This document shows, one piece after another, positions 21,386 through 30,099 of a stretch of DNA of 38,124 bases (position 1 is the first letter of the stretch; each line of letters opens with the position of its first letter). Source of the stretch: Candidatus Zhuqueibacterota bacterium. GTDB lineage: Bacteria > Zhuqueibacterota > Zhuqueibacteria > Zhuqueibacterales > Geothermadaptataceae. The stretch lies in contig WFTM01000226.1 in assembly GCA_015485525.1 (NCBI GenBank), positions 1 through 38,124 on the forward strand, given 5' to 3'. Under the pieces are notes generated by a model. The model was not told the origin of the DNA. It saw only the letters and a program-made list of their open reading frames with translations, and searched no databases. A program made the position numbers and the translations under genes.

Positions 21386-23854
21386 ATGCGCACGACAGAT
21401 GTCAACAATATGGCCGAAGACACGATAGAGCAGGCTGAGCAGACACGATGCTACCACTGTGGGGAGCAGTGTCCGGATCTCTCGCTGCATATCGAGGACA
21501 AATATTTTTGTTGTCAGGGTTGCAAGGTTGTGTATCAGATGCTTTCTGAGAGCGACCTCACCTGTTACTACGGCATTGAGCAGCATCCGGGGGTAACCGC
21601 CCGTGAACCGGCGGATGATGCCCGTTTTGCCTGGCTGGATGAAGCAGAAGTGAGCGCCAAAATTCTCGACTTTGCAGATGGCGAGCGAGCAAAAACGACT
21701 TTTTACATCCCCCTCATGCATTGCAGCGCCTGCATCTGGCTGCTGGAAAATCTTTACAAACTCGATGCAGGTATTCTCGTTTCGCAGGTCAACTTTCCGC
21801 GCAAAGAGCTCACTCTGACTTTCAACCCGCAGAAGACGACGCTGCGCCGCATCGTGACTCTGCTGGCTGCGATCGGTTACGAACCGCAAATTACCCTGAA
21901 TGATATTGCCGGGCGCAAAGAACGGAACAGCAGAAAAAGCCTGTATATGAAACTGGGTGTTGCCGGTTTTGCCATGGGCAACATCATGCTGCTCAGCCTG
22001 CCGGAATATCTCGCCTGGCAAATGGAGCTGCCGGAACATTTTAAACGTTTTTTCGGCTATATCAACCTGCTGCTTGCCCTGCCGGTTCTGTTGTACAGCA
22101 GTACGGACTATTTTAACTCCGCCCTGACAGGGCTGCGCCAGCGCATGCTCACGATCGACGTGCCCATCGTCATCGGTATTCTGGCCCTGTTTTTTCGCAG
22201 CAGCTATGATATCCTGACCGGCAGCGGCGCCGGCTATATGGATTCGCTGGCAGCTTTTGTCTTTTTCCTGCTTCTGGGCCGGTTGTTCCAGCAGAAGACC
22301 TACGAGACGCTGTCCTTTGAGCGCGATTACAAGTCATATTTCCCGGTTTCCGTCACCCGGCTCGAACGCGAGGGCGAGAAAGTCATTTCCATCTCGCGCC
22401 TTCAGGTGGGCGATATTCTGTTGGTCCACAATCATGAGATCATCCCCGCCGATGCGGTGTTGCTCTCCGATACCTGCGAAATCGACTATAGCTTTGTCAC
22501 CGGCGAGGCCAGGACGGTTACAAAACACAACAGCGACCTGCTCTTCGCCGGTGGAAGGATCGTTGGGCCGGCAGCAAAAGTGCAGACCATTAAGAAAGTC
22601 TCACAGAGCTATCTCACCCAACTGTGGAACAACGACGTTTTTCAGGGCAAAAAACAGAGCCGCCTGAAATCGATTTCAGACCGCGTCGCGCAGAATTTCA
22701 CTCTGGCGGTTTTGTTCATCGCTCTTGCCGCAGCGGCATACTGGGCGCGCGTCGATTATCGCAATGCCGTCGATGTTTTTACCGCAGTTCTGGTTATCGC
22801 CTGCCCATGTGCCCTGGCCCTGTCGATTCCGTTTTCCCTCGGCAATGCCCTGCGCATTTTTGGGCGCAATAAGTTTTACCTGAAAAACAGTGATACCGTC
22901 GAACGGCTTGCCGGCATCGACAGTATCGTTTTCGATAAAACCGGTACCCTGACTGAACAGGGCGAGCAGGAGATGCATTTCCTGCGTCTGGATGGCCGGG
23001 GCGACAGGCTGCGGGATGAGGAAGCCGAACTCATTGCTGCTGTGACTCGCCATTCCACGCATCCGTTGAGCCGAAAAATTCGGAGTCTGCTCGCAGGGCG
23101 CGAACAGGAGCTGCTGCCGGTCACACACCTCACGGAGACAGAGGGGAGTGGGCTCTCCGGCCATGTGGGTGGCCACGGAATCCGTATCGGTTCAGCGTCA
23201 TGGACAGGCGCGGGCACGGAGCTCACCGAAAAAATTAAAGGACAAAACGGCTCGCGTGTGTTCGTCGCCATAGACGGAACCGTGATCGGCGTATTCCTGA
23301 TTCACCAGGCCTTCCGCAGCGGCATGCATGAGCAGATCAGACATTTGCAGCAGCAGTATCCTGTCCAGTTGCTTTCCGGAGATAATGACAGCAGCCGGGA
23401 GGAGTTTGAACGCATTTTCGGGCATGGCAGTGTTTTGCATTTCAACCAGAGCCCGGAAGATAAGCTGAGTTTTATCCGTGCACTGCAGCAAGAGGGCCAT
23501 TTCGTCATGATGGTCGGCGACGGCCTGAACGACGCCGGTGCGCTGAGGCAGAGTGATGTTGGTGTTGCCATAGCAGAAAATACTTCGGCGTTTTCGCCGG
23601 CCTGTGACGGCATCCTCGAAGCCGGCTCGTTCCGGCGGCTGTCCACATTTCTGAAGTTTGCCCGCAAGACAGTGCACGTAGTCTATGTCAGTTTTGGGGT
23701 ATCGTTTTTTTATAATATCATCGGTTTGAGCTTTGCAGTAACCGGCAATCTCGCGCCTGTTGTAGCGGCGATTCTCATGCCGATCAGTTCCATTTCGGTC
23801 GTGGCTTTCACCACCCTCGCGACCGGCGCACTCGCAAAAAAGTACGGGATTTGA
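21386..23854 (+). CDS. ccoI: CcoI/FixI copper P1B-type ATPase for cbb3 oxidase assembly
   Basis: An 822-residue P1B-ATPase from ATG 21386 (GGAG just upstream; an upstream TTG at 21332 is unlikely). Order: a Cys-rich N-terminal domain (CYHCGEQCPD and YFCCQGCKVVY), an HMA-like domain with MHCSACIWLLENL, eight membrane helices, the actuator loop TGEA, the CPC copper site in VIACPCALALSIP, the phosphorylation site DKTGTLT, the HP motif (STHPLSRK), and the hinge VGDGLNDAGAL. The Cys-rich N-terminal domain and the location before ccoS and ccoNO identify CcoI rather than a copper-detoxifying CopA. It exports Cu(I) across the inner membrane for the CuB site of CcoN. It is the first gene of the operon here, whereas in many genomes it is downstream with ccoGHIS. 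Confidence 0.93.
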   Translation: MRTTDVNNMAEDTIEQAEQTRCYHCGEQCPDLSLHIEDKYFCCQGCKVVYQMLSESDLTCYYGIEQHPGVTAREPADDARFAWLDEAEVSAKILDFADGERAKTTFYIPLMHCSACIWLLENLYKLDAGILVSQVNFPRKELTLTFNPQKTTLRRIVTLLAAIGYEPQITLNDIAGRKERNSRKSLYMKLGVAGFAMGNIMLLSLPEYLAWQMELPEHFKRFFGYINLLLALPVLLYSSTDYFNSALTGLRQRMLTIDVPIVIGILALFFRSSYDILTGSGAGYMDSLAAFVFFLLLGRLFQQKTYETLSFERDYKSYFPVSVTRLEREGEKVISISRLQVGDILLVHNHEIIPADAVLLSDTCEIDYSFVTGEARTVTKHNSDLLFAGGRIVGPAAKVQTIKKVSQSYLTQLWNNDVFQGKKQSRLKSISDRVAQNFTLAVLFIALAAAAYWARVDYRNAVDVFTAVLVIACPCALALSIPFSLGNALRIFGRNKFYLKNSDTVERLAGIDSIVFDKTGTLTEQGEQEMHFLRLDGRGDRLRDEEAELIAAVTRHSTHPLSRKIRSLLAGREQELLPVTHLTETEGSGLSGHVGGHGIRIGSASWTGAGTELTEKIKGQNGSRVFVAIDGTVIGVFLIHQAFRSGMHEQIRHLQQQYPVQLLSGDNDSSREEFERIFGHGSVLHFNQSPEDKLSFIRALQQEGHFVMMVGDGLNDAGALRQSDVGVAIAENTSAFSPACDGILEAGSFRRLSTFLKFARKTVHVVYVSFGVSFFYNIIGLSFAVTGNLAPVVAAILMPISSISVVAFTTLATGALAKKYGI

Positions 23855-23859
23855 GCTTT

Positions 23860-24027
23860 ATGGAAGTCTTGTTTTTGCTCATCGCTGCCAGCCTGACCGT
23901 GGCAGCCGGATTTCTCGTCGCCTTTATCTGGGCTGTACGCAATGGCCAGTTCGAAGATCGATATACACCATCAGTAAGAATCTTGATAGATGACAAGGAA
24001 CAAACGAACCAAACCGTGGAGAAGTGA
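23860..24027 (+). CDS. ccoS: CcoS, cbb3 oxidase assembly protein
   Basis: A 55-residue protein. Residues 2-26 form a single membrane helix (VLFLLIAASLTVAAGFLVAFIW), followed by AVRNGQFED, the family hallmark (W.v..GQFdD), and a polar tail. CcoS is needed for insertion of haem b and copper into cbb3 oxidase. It starts 5 bases after the ccoI stop and ends 3 bases before the ccoNO start, so translation is probably coupled. The tail of about 22 residues (PSVRILIDDKEQTNQ) is a little longer than usual. Confidence 0.92.
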   Translation: MEVLFLLIAASLTVAAGFLVAFIWAVRNGQFEDRYTPSVRILIDDKEQTNQTVEK

Positions 24028-24030
24028 TGT

Positions 24031-26172
24031 ATGGCTGTGGAAACCTTTTATTATGACAACCGGATCGTAAGGAATTTTACGATCGCGACTCTGTTCTGGG
24101 GAGTCGTGGGCATGCTCGTCGGGTTGATCATTGCTATCCAGCTCTATTTGCCCGATCTGAGCTTCGGAATCCAGTATCTGACCTTTGGGCGATTGCGTCC
24201 GCTGCACACCAATGCGGTAATTTTTGCCTTTGCCGGTAATGCTATTTTCATGGGTGTGTACTATTCCCTGCAGCGTTTGTGTAAGGCGAGGATGTACAGC
24301 GACCTGCTCAGCAAGCTGCACTTCTGGGGCTGGCAGTTGATCATCGTGCTTGCAGCCGTCACCCTGCTGTTGGGCTATACCTCGAGCAAGGAATATGCTG
24401 AGCTGGAATGGCCGATCGATATCCTGATCACAGTAGTCTGGGTGATCTTTGCGATCAACATGTTCGGCACGATTTTCAAACGCCGTGAGCGGCACATGTA
24501 TGTTGCCATCTGGTTTTATATCGCAACGGTCGTGACTGTGGCGGTGCTGCACATCGTCAACTCGTTCGAGATTCCGGTGACCTTCTGGAAAAGTTATTCT
24601 CTCTACGCCGGCGTACAGGATGCCCTGACGCAGTGGTGGTACGGGCACAACGCCGTGGCCTTTTTTCTGACCACCCCGTTTCTCGGGTTGATGTACTACT
24701 TCCTGCCCAAAGCGGCTGACCGGCCGGTGTTCTCCTATCGCCTGTCCATCGTGCACTTCTGGGCGCTGATCTTTCTGTATATCTGGGCAGGGCCTCACCA
24801 CCTGCTCTACACCGCTCTGCCGGACTGGGCACAATCTCTCGGGTCGGTTTTTTCCGTCATGCTGATCGCACCCTCATGGGGCGGTATGCTCAATGGCCTG
24901 CTCACTCTGCGCGGCGCCTGGGATCGCGTGCGTGAAGACCCGGTGCTGAAATTCATGGTCGTTGCCGTGACCGCTTACGGTATGTCAACCTTTGAGGGCC
25001 CGATGCTGTCGGTCAAGAGCATCAACGCACTCTCGCACTATACGGATTGGACCATCGCGCACGTGCACATCGGTGCCCTGGGATGGAATGGTTTTCTTGC
25101 TTTTGGTGTAGCATACTGGCTGATCCCGAGAATTTATAACACCAAACTGTACTCGGTCAGCATGGCAAATTATCACTTCTGGATCGGGACGATCGGGATT
25201 CTGTTTTACGCGGTGCCCATGTACTGGGCCGGAATCACCCAGGGTCTGATGTGGAAACAGTTCACCCCGGAAGGTTTTCTGGTCTATCCGAACTTCCTGG
25301 AAACCGTTGTGCAGATTCTGCCGATGTATGTGATTCGCTCCTTTGGCGGCCTGTTGTTCCTGACGGGTATCTGCATCGGAGTGTATAACCTGATCAAAAC
25401 GGCTGCCAGCGGCTCTCTCGTTGCCGAAGAAAAAGCTGAGGCCCCGGCGCTGACCAAAGAGCCGGAAAACAAAGACGATGTGTACTACTGGCATCGTTGG
25501 ATCGAAAGCCGTCCGGTACAGTTTCTCGTGCTGACGCTGATCACGATCCTCATCGGTGGTGCGGTGGAGATGATCCCGACGTATCTGGTCAAATCCAATG
25601 TACCGACCATCGCCAGTGTGCGCCCGTACTCCTCGCTGGAGCTTCAGGGCCGCGATATCTACATCCGTGAAGGTTGCAACAACTGCCATTCGCAGATGAT
25701 CCGGCCTTTCCGCTCTGAGACGGAACGCTACGGTGAATATTCCAAAGCCGGCGAGTTTGTCTATGATCACCCATTTCTGTGGGGGTCAAAGCGTACCGGC
25801 CCGGATCTGCACCGTGTCGGCGGCAAATATCCCGACGCATGGCACTATAACCACATGATACAGCCGACGTCGATGTCACCGGGGTCAATCATGCCGACCT
25901 ATCCCTGGCTGGCGGAGCAGAAGATCGATATTGCGACGACGCCGGCGAAAATCCGCGCCATGCAAACTCTCGGTGTCCCCTATCCGGAAGGCTATGATCA
26001 GAAAGCCAATGATGACCTGATGAAACAGGCCAGGAAGATCGCCGCCGGACTGAAAGAGCAGGGTATCGACGTGGAGGCTGATGCTGAAATTATTGCACTC
26101 ATCGCCTATTTGCAGCGTCTCGGAACGGATATCCGTGGCCTTGCCCCGGAGGATAACACAGCCTCCGAATAG
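24031..26172 (+). CDS. ccoNO: Fused cbb3 cytochrome oxidase subunits I and II (CcoN-CcoO)
   Basis: A 713-residue fusion. Residues 1-455 are CcoN with about 12 helices: His59 (RPLHTN) and His346 (HVHIG) as haem ligands, His206 (WYGHNAV) and His256-His257 (AGPHHLLY) as CuB ligands, His344 also near haem. A charged linker (about 460-485, EEKAEAPALTKEPENKDD) joins to CcoO: one membrane helix (about 497-520) and one haem c site, GCNNCHSQMIRPF (Cys549, Cys552, His553), with Met in SMSPGSIMPTYPWL as axial ligand. CcoN reduces oxygen at high affinity and pumps protons; CcoO passes electrons to it. The fusion is in one continuous frame and matches ccoNO genes in Bacteroidota and some other phyla. GGAG lies about 11 bases before the ATG. 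Confidence 0.97.
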   Translation: MAVETFYYDNRIVRNFTIATLFWGVVGMLVGLIIAIQLYLPDLSFGIQYLTFGRLRPLHTNAVIFAFAGNAIFMGVYYSLQRLCKARMYSDLLSKLHFWGWQLIIVLAAVTLLLGYTSSKEYAELEWPIDILITVVWVIFAINMFGTIFKRRERHMYVAIWFYIATVVTVAVLHIVNSFEIPVTFWKSYSLYAGVQDALTQWWYGHNAVAFFLTTPFLGLMYYFLPKAADRPVFSYRLSIVHFWALIFLYIWAGPHHLLYTALPDWAQSLGSVFSVMLIAPSWGGMLNGLLTLRGAWDRVREDPVLKFMVVAVTAYGMSTFEGPMLSVKSINALSHYTDWTIAHVHIGALGWNGFLAFGVAYWLIPRIYNTKLYSVSMANYHFWIGTIGILFYAVPMYWAGITQGLMWKQFTPEGFLVYPNFLETVVQILPMYVIRSFGGLLFLTGICIGVYNLIKTAASGSLVAEEKAEAPALTKEPENKDDVYYWHRWIESRPVQFLVLTLITILIGGAVEMIPTYLVKSNVPTIASVRPYSSLELQGRDIYIREGCNNCHSQMIRPFRSETERYGEYSKAGEFVYDHPFLWGSKRTGPDLHRVGGKYPDAWHYNHMIQPTSMSPGSIMPTYPWLAEQKIDIATTPAKIRAMQTLGVPYPEGYDQKANDDLMKQARKIAAGLKEQGIDVEADAEIIALIAYLQRLGTDIRGLAPEDNTASE

Positions 26173-26244
26173 GACACTCGCTGATCAATAACCTGAGACA
26201 GACATGGCTGGTGCCCGGCGCCGGCCATGCTGCCGGAGGAAACC

Positions 26245-26424
26245 ATGTTTTCACAAATTTTATCACATATTGCAGAAATCGAGCTGTTCCCGATCATCGG
26301 GCTGGTGATATTTTTCACCTTTTTCATCGGCGTGATCATCTGGACCGTGCGGCTCGACAACAATGTTGTGGACCACATGAAGGAACTGCCGCTTGAGCCG
26401 GATTCCCCGGAAGACAGCTTGTAA
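26245..26424 (+). CDS. ccoQ: CcoQ-like small cbb3 oxidase subunit
   Basis: A 59-residue protein starting at ATG 26245, six bases after GGAGG. One membrane helix (about 14-36, LFPIIGLVIFFTFFIGVIIWTV) is followed by RLDNNVVDHMKELPLEPD, the typical acidic tail of CcoQ/FixQ proteins. CcoQ stabilises the interaction of CcoP with the CcoNO core. Position between ccoNO and ccoP supports the call. A longer reading from 26227 lacks a ribosome site. Confidence 0.88.
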   Translation: MFSQILSHIAEIELFPIIGLVIFFTFFIGVIIWTVRLDNNVVDHMKELPLEPDSPEDSL

Positions 26425-26692
26425 CCAGAAAAGTGTACTGCTGCGGATGTAGTCTGAATAACATTTTTCAGGCCCCGGATAACCTGGCGCGATGTGTTGC
26501 ACGAGCCTCAGACCGGGGTAAGGAGCTGTCAGGGCATGTGGCCCGTACACCGGAGCTGCTCTGGTTTCTGAAAAACATAAAGCCTGAAAATTCATCATGC
26601 CGGATGTATTCATGAATCAACCGGCACAATGAGCAGCCCGGGGATAGTCAGAATGAATAAATCGTGACAATTAAACTGTGGAGATGCAGACA
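26425..26692 (+). other. Structured gap between ccoQ and ccoP
   Basis: 268 bp with no gene, inside an operon where these genes normally touch. Several pairings are visible: CCCCGG (near 26473) with CCGGGG (near 26513); GCTGCTC (26555-26561) with GAGCAGC (26631-26637); GCCGG (near 26599) with CCGGC (near 26621); TTTTTCAG (near 26465) with CTGAAAAA (near 26568). It resembles the other palindromic insertions. In the transcript it would give a multi-arm fold. Real GGAG for ccoP follows it. Confidence 0.5.
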
Positions 26693-27367
26693 ATGGCCGA
26701 TCAAGTCGATAAGCTGCTTGACCATAATTATGATGGCATTCGCGAGCTGGATAACAAACTGCCACCGTGGTGGCTGAACCTGTTCTATGTCACCATCATC
26801 TGGGGTGTCGGTTATATTTTCTATTATCATGTTCTGGGTATCGGTGATCTGTCCTATGCGGAATATCAGAAGTCGATCGATCCGAACTGGCAGGAGACGA
26901 CAGACCCGACCTACCGCCCGATGCGGATGGCAAAAGGCTACCATTCGCCATTTTACACCGGCGGAAAAGAGATCACTCCGAAGATGCTGGCAGAACAGGG
27001 AAGCCAGGAAAAAGAAGCTGCGGCAGTTGAGAGCGGGCCTGTTGAATATACTGCTCTGACCGATGCCGAGAGCCTGGATAAGGGGAAAGCGATATTCACG
27101 ACGAATTGTGCCAGTTGTCATGGTATGGCCGGAGAAGGAGGCATCGGGCCGAACTTGACGGATGACTACTGGATTCACGGTAACGGAGATATCAATGGTA
27201 TCGTCGATGTTATTCAGAATGGCGTGCCCGCCAAAGGTATGATTGCGTGGAAGAATTTTCTCCCCGCGGATCAGATTCTGCAGGTTGGCAGCTATGTTCT
27301 GACACTGCATGGTACTAACCCTCCAAATGCCAAGGAGCCGCAAGGCAAAAAAGTATCAGGTGAGTAA
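26693..27367 (+). CDS. ccoP: CcoP, cbb3 oxidase cytochrome c subunit III (single haem)
   Basis: A 224-residue protein from ATG 26693 (GGAG nine bases upstream). Residues 1-25 are cytoplasmic, including the LDHNYDGIRELDNKLPPWW motif typical of CcoP. A membrane helix follows (about 27-47). The periplasmic part contains one haem c site, NCASCHGMAGEGGIGPNL (Cys139, Cys142, His143), with GMIAWKNFL supplying the axial Met near residue 182. Proteobacterial CcoP has two CXXCH sites; here a linker region (residues 60-125) occupies the place of the first haem domain and has no Cys. A one-haem CcoP is known in Bacteroidota and some other groups. CcoP receives electrons from the bc complex or soluble cytochromes. 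Confidence 0.93.
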   Translation: MADQVDKLLDHNYDGIRELDNKLPPWWLNLFYVTIIWGVGYIFYYHVLGIGDLSYAEYQKSIDPNWQETTDPTYRPMRMAKGYHSPFYTGGKEITPKMLAEQGSQEKEAAAVESGPVEYTALTDAESLDKGKAIFTTNCASCHGMAGEGGIGPNLTDDYWIHGNGDINGIVDVIQNGVPAKGMIAWKNFLPADQILQVGSYVLTLHGTNPPNAKEPQGKKVSGE

Positions 27368-27369
27368 CG

Positions 27370-28812
27370 ATGGAGACGACTGAAGGAGCTCAAAAGGCTG
27401 CCATAAAAAACGAAAACCAACAACACCAGCCGGATCAGTCTTACCGTGACTCAATTGCAACGGTGGACAAGGCTGGCAAGCGGATTTGGATCTATCCCAA
27501 AAAACCGAAAGGAGACCTGTACAGGGCGCGGACCTGGTTTTCTTATCTGCTGCTCGCCATCCTGTTCGGCATTCCTTTTGTCAAAGTGGGAGGCCAGCCG
27601 CTGCTTTTGTTGAATGTCATCGAGCGAAAATTCATCATTTTCGGCCTGGCATTCTGGCCGCAGGATTTTCATCTTTTCGTTCTGGCGATGATCACGCTCA
27701 TCATTTTCATCATTCTGTTTACCGCTGTGTTCGGTCGTGTTTGGTGCGGCTGGGCCTGCCCGCAGACCGTGTTTATGGAAATGGTGTTCAGAAAAATTGA
27801 ATATCTGATCGAGGGTGATGCCAACAAACAAAGGGCGCTCAATGCATCGCCATGGACGGGTGAAAAGATTCTGAAAAAGGGCTTGAAGCTGACCATTTTC
27901 TATGCGATTGCTTTTCTCATCGGCAACACACTCCTGGCGTACGTTGTCGGTGTTGATCGTCTGGCGCAACTGGTCACACACCCGCCTGCGGAAAACATCG
28001 GATTATTTATGGCAGTCTTCTTCTTCAGTCTGGTCTTCTTCTGGGTTTTTGCCTGGTTTCGCGAGCAGGCTTGTGTCATCGTCTGCCCGTATGGCCGTTT
28101 CCAGTCTGTTCTGCTGGATAAAAGCTCGATCGTCGTGTCCTATGATTTCAAACGCGGAGAGCCCCGCGGCAAGCGTTCGAAAAAGCAGGAGCAGAACCTG
28201 GGCGACTGTGTTGACTGCAAGCTGTGCGTCGCAGTCTGCCCCACCGGTATCGATATTCGCAACGGTACACAGCTCGAATGCATCAACTGCACGGCCTGTA
28301 TTGATGCATGCAATGGCGTGATGGATAAAATCAAAAAGCCGCGAGGCCTGATCCGGTATTCATCGTACACTGCCATCGCAGAAGGGGCTAAAAAGCTGAT
28401 AACGCCAAGAGTGATCGGCTACACGGTCGTGCTCGCTATTCTCATCGTCGCGCAAATTTTTCTGTTTGTGCACCGCAGCGATGTCGAAAGCACGGTGCTG
28501 CGGACACCGGGCGTGCTGTACCAGGAGCTCGACGATGGCTACGTCAGAAATTTGTATAACATCAAGGTCGTGAACAAAACTTTTGCTGCCATGCCGCTTT
28601 CGATCCGCCTGAAAGATCGGGAGGGGCGCATCAAAATGATCGGCAGCGATCAACTCACTCTGCCTTCAGATGGCATCGCTGAAGCCGCCTTTTTTATCGA
28701 TTTGCCCCGTGAAAAACTGGGCAGCGCGAGCAATAAGATCACTCTGGAAGTACTCAGTGGTGATAAAGTGCTCGAGGAACTGAAGACAACCTTTATGGCA
28801 CCGAGGAGATAA
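27370..28812 (+). CDS. ccoG: CcoG/RdxA/FixG ferredoxin-like membrane protein
   Basis: A 480-residue protein. After a polar N-terminus it begins with RIWIYPKKPKGDLYRAR, characteristic of the family, then helices with VWCGWACPQTVFME and CVIVCPYGRFQ (Cys pairs in the membrane part). Two 4Fe-4S sites follow: CVDCKLCVAVCPTGIDIRNG and CINCTACIDACNGVMDK. Another helix (about 350-370) precedes an Ig-like periplasmic domain (390-480, C-terminal FixG domain). CcoG reduces copper during cbb3 maturation, cooperating with CcoI. Its start lies 2 bases after ccoP stop; the ribosome site GGTGAG is inside the end of ccoP. Confidence 0.96.
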   Translation: METTEGAQKAAIKNENQQHQPDQSYRDSIATVDKAGKRIWIYPKKPKGDLYRARTWFSYLLLAILFGIPFVKVGGQPLLLLNVIERKFIIFGLAFWPQDFHLFVLAMITLIIFIILFTAVFGRVWCGWACPQTVFMEMVFRKIEYLIEGDANKQRALNASPWTGEKILKKGLKLTIFYAIAFLIGNTLLAYVVGVDRLAQLVTHPPAENIGLFMAVFFFSLVFFWVFAWFREQACVIVCPYGRFQSVLLDKSSIVVSYDFKRGEPRGKRSKKQEQNLGDCVDCKLCVAVCPTGIDIRNGTQLECINCTACIDACNGVMDKIKKPRGLIRYSSYTAIAEGAKKLITPRVIGYTVVLAILIVAQIFLFVHRSDVESTVLRTPGVLYQELDDGYVRNLYNIKVVNKTFAAMPLSIRLKDREGRIKMIGSDQLTLPSDGIAEAAFFIDLPREKLGSASNKITLEVLSGDKVLEELKTTFMAPRR

Positions 28813-28814
28813 CA

Positions 28815-29282
28815 ATGCCTGAGGAAAAAAAATCTGCAAAAGGCTGGCCCATCGGCATCGCCGTTTTCTATGCTTCTTTCGTCCTCTTCCTGCTGGCGGC
28901 TCTTTTTCTGACGGCAATGGATCAGGATGATCTCGTTACGAAAGACTATTATGCTGCCGAGCAGCGTTATCAGGAGCAAATTTACCGGCAGCAACGCACG
29001 CGTTCCCTGCATGAAAAACCGCGCCTGTTTTTTTCAGACAATGAGCAGCTGCTGACCCTGTCTTTCCCCGAAGAATTCCCGGCCAGCAGCGTGAGCGGGA
29101 CGATTACTTTCTTCCGGCCTTCAGAGGCAGATCTCGACCATACGATCGCCATCGAGCTGGACGATTCCGGCGTACAGCTCATCGAGACCGCACAGTTGCA
29201 AAAAGGGCGCTGGAAAGTCAAGATGTTGTGGCAGGCTCGCGGTCTTGAATACTATCAGGAAGAGGTCATCGTCGTCAGGTGA
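28815..29282 (+). CDS. ccoH: FixH/CcoH family protein
   Basis: A 155-residue protein: basic N-terminus, WPIGIAVFYASFVLFLLAALFL as one membrane helix (about 11-33), then VTKDYYAAEQRYQEQI, the classic FixH signature (D.V..dYY...l.Y...I), and a beta-rich domain (about 65-155) ending in WKVKMLWQARGLEYYQEEVIVVR. CcoH stabilises CcoN-CcoP assembly. The ATG lies two bases after the ccoG stop with GAGGAG in the overlap region, so coupling is likely. Confidence 0.92.
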   Translation: MPEEKKSAKGWPIGIAVFYASFVLFLLAALFLTAMDQDDLVTKDYYAAEQRYQEQIYRQQRTRSLHEKPRLFFSDNEQLLTLSFPEEFPASSVSGTITFFRPSEADLDHTIAIELDDSGVQLIETAQLQKGRWKVKMLWQARGLEYYQEEVIVVR

Positions 29283-29385
29283 GAACTGTGGATGGTTTGT
29301 CGGTCTTCTGGCCTCTGCAGCAACTCACAGCTTCTCACGGGAAAGGGCGGGATAGAAAACAAGAACGAGAGAACCGGGATAAAGC

Positions 29386-30099
29386 ATGATCAACGACTAC
29401 TGGACAGCTCTGGCACTCGGCTTTGTCGGCAGCATCCACTGTATCGGCATGTGCGGGCCGATCGCCATCTCCCTGCCGGGAACCGCGCACTATTTTAACA
29501 TGCAGTACGCACTCAACCGCGTGCTGTACAATCTCGGGCGCATCATCACGTATGCTGTTCTCGGTGCTGTGATGGGAGCTGTCGGGCATGCGATTATTCT
29601 TGCCGGCTACCAGCAGTCTCTTTCGATTACCCTGGGTGCGGTGCTCCTGCTGTCCTTAGTGCTCCCGGCACGCTGGAGCAGGCGTTTTACCGGCAGACTG
29701 ACGTTTTTTTCGTCTCGTATCCAGTCCCGTTTCAGATCTCTGTTCCGCCAGCGCGGCGGTGGCGCCTTCCTGTTGATCGGCCTGCTCAATGGTCTGCTAC
29801 CGTGCGGCATGGTCTATGTCGCCCTTGCCGGTGCCTCTGCCACAGGAGGTGCGACGGCAGGGCTGACCTATATGGTTTTTTTCGGCCTTGGCACAGTGCC
29901 GGCGCTGCTCACCATTGCTCTGATGGGACGGCTGTTGCGTCTGCGCTTCGGCAGGCTCATGCCCAGGATGATCCCGGTCGCTACTTTTTTGCTCGCCATC
30001 ATCTTGATCCTCCGCGGTCTGTCTCTCGGAATACCGTGGGTCAGTCCGAAAATTTCCGCTACGCCTTCTGCCTCGCATCAGCACCACATGGCACACTGA
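29386..30099 (+). CDS. TauE/SafE-like (DsbD_2-type) membrane protein of the cbb3 cluster
   Basis: A 237-residue protein with six to seven helices. It has paired signatures GFVGSIHCIGMCGPIAI (about 12-28) and GLLNGLLPCGMVYVAL (about 133-148) seen in proteins named 'sulfite exporter TauE/SafE' that sit at the end of cbb3 clusters. These conserved Cys and His residues suggest copper or thiol handling, as in DsbD/CcdA relatives. The C-terminus ends SHQHHMAH, a His-Met-rich tail suited to metal binding. The gene starts 103 bp after ccoH. A role in delivering copper or reductant for oxidase maturation is inferred from location and residues; sulfite export is unlikely. Confidence 0.85.
   Translation: MINDYWTALALGFVGSIHCIGMCGPIAISLPGTAHYFNMQYALNRVLYNLGRIITYAVLGAVMGAVGHAIILAGYQQSLSITLGAVLLLSLVLPARWSRRFTGRLTFFSSRIQSRFRSLFRQRGGGAFLLIGLLNGLLPCGMVYVALAGASATGGATAGLTYMVFFGLGTVPALLTIALMGRLLRLRFGRLMPRMIPVATFLLAIILILRGLSLGIPWVSPKISATPSASHQHHMAH

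Noticed and set aside
23971-24834. Minus-strand 287-residue open frame opposite ccoNO
   Set aside because: Antisense of a membrane protein gene; no ribosome site or domain.
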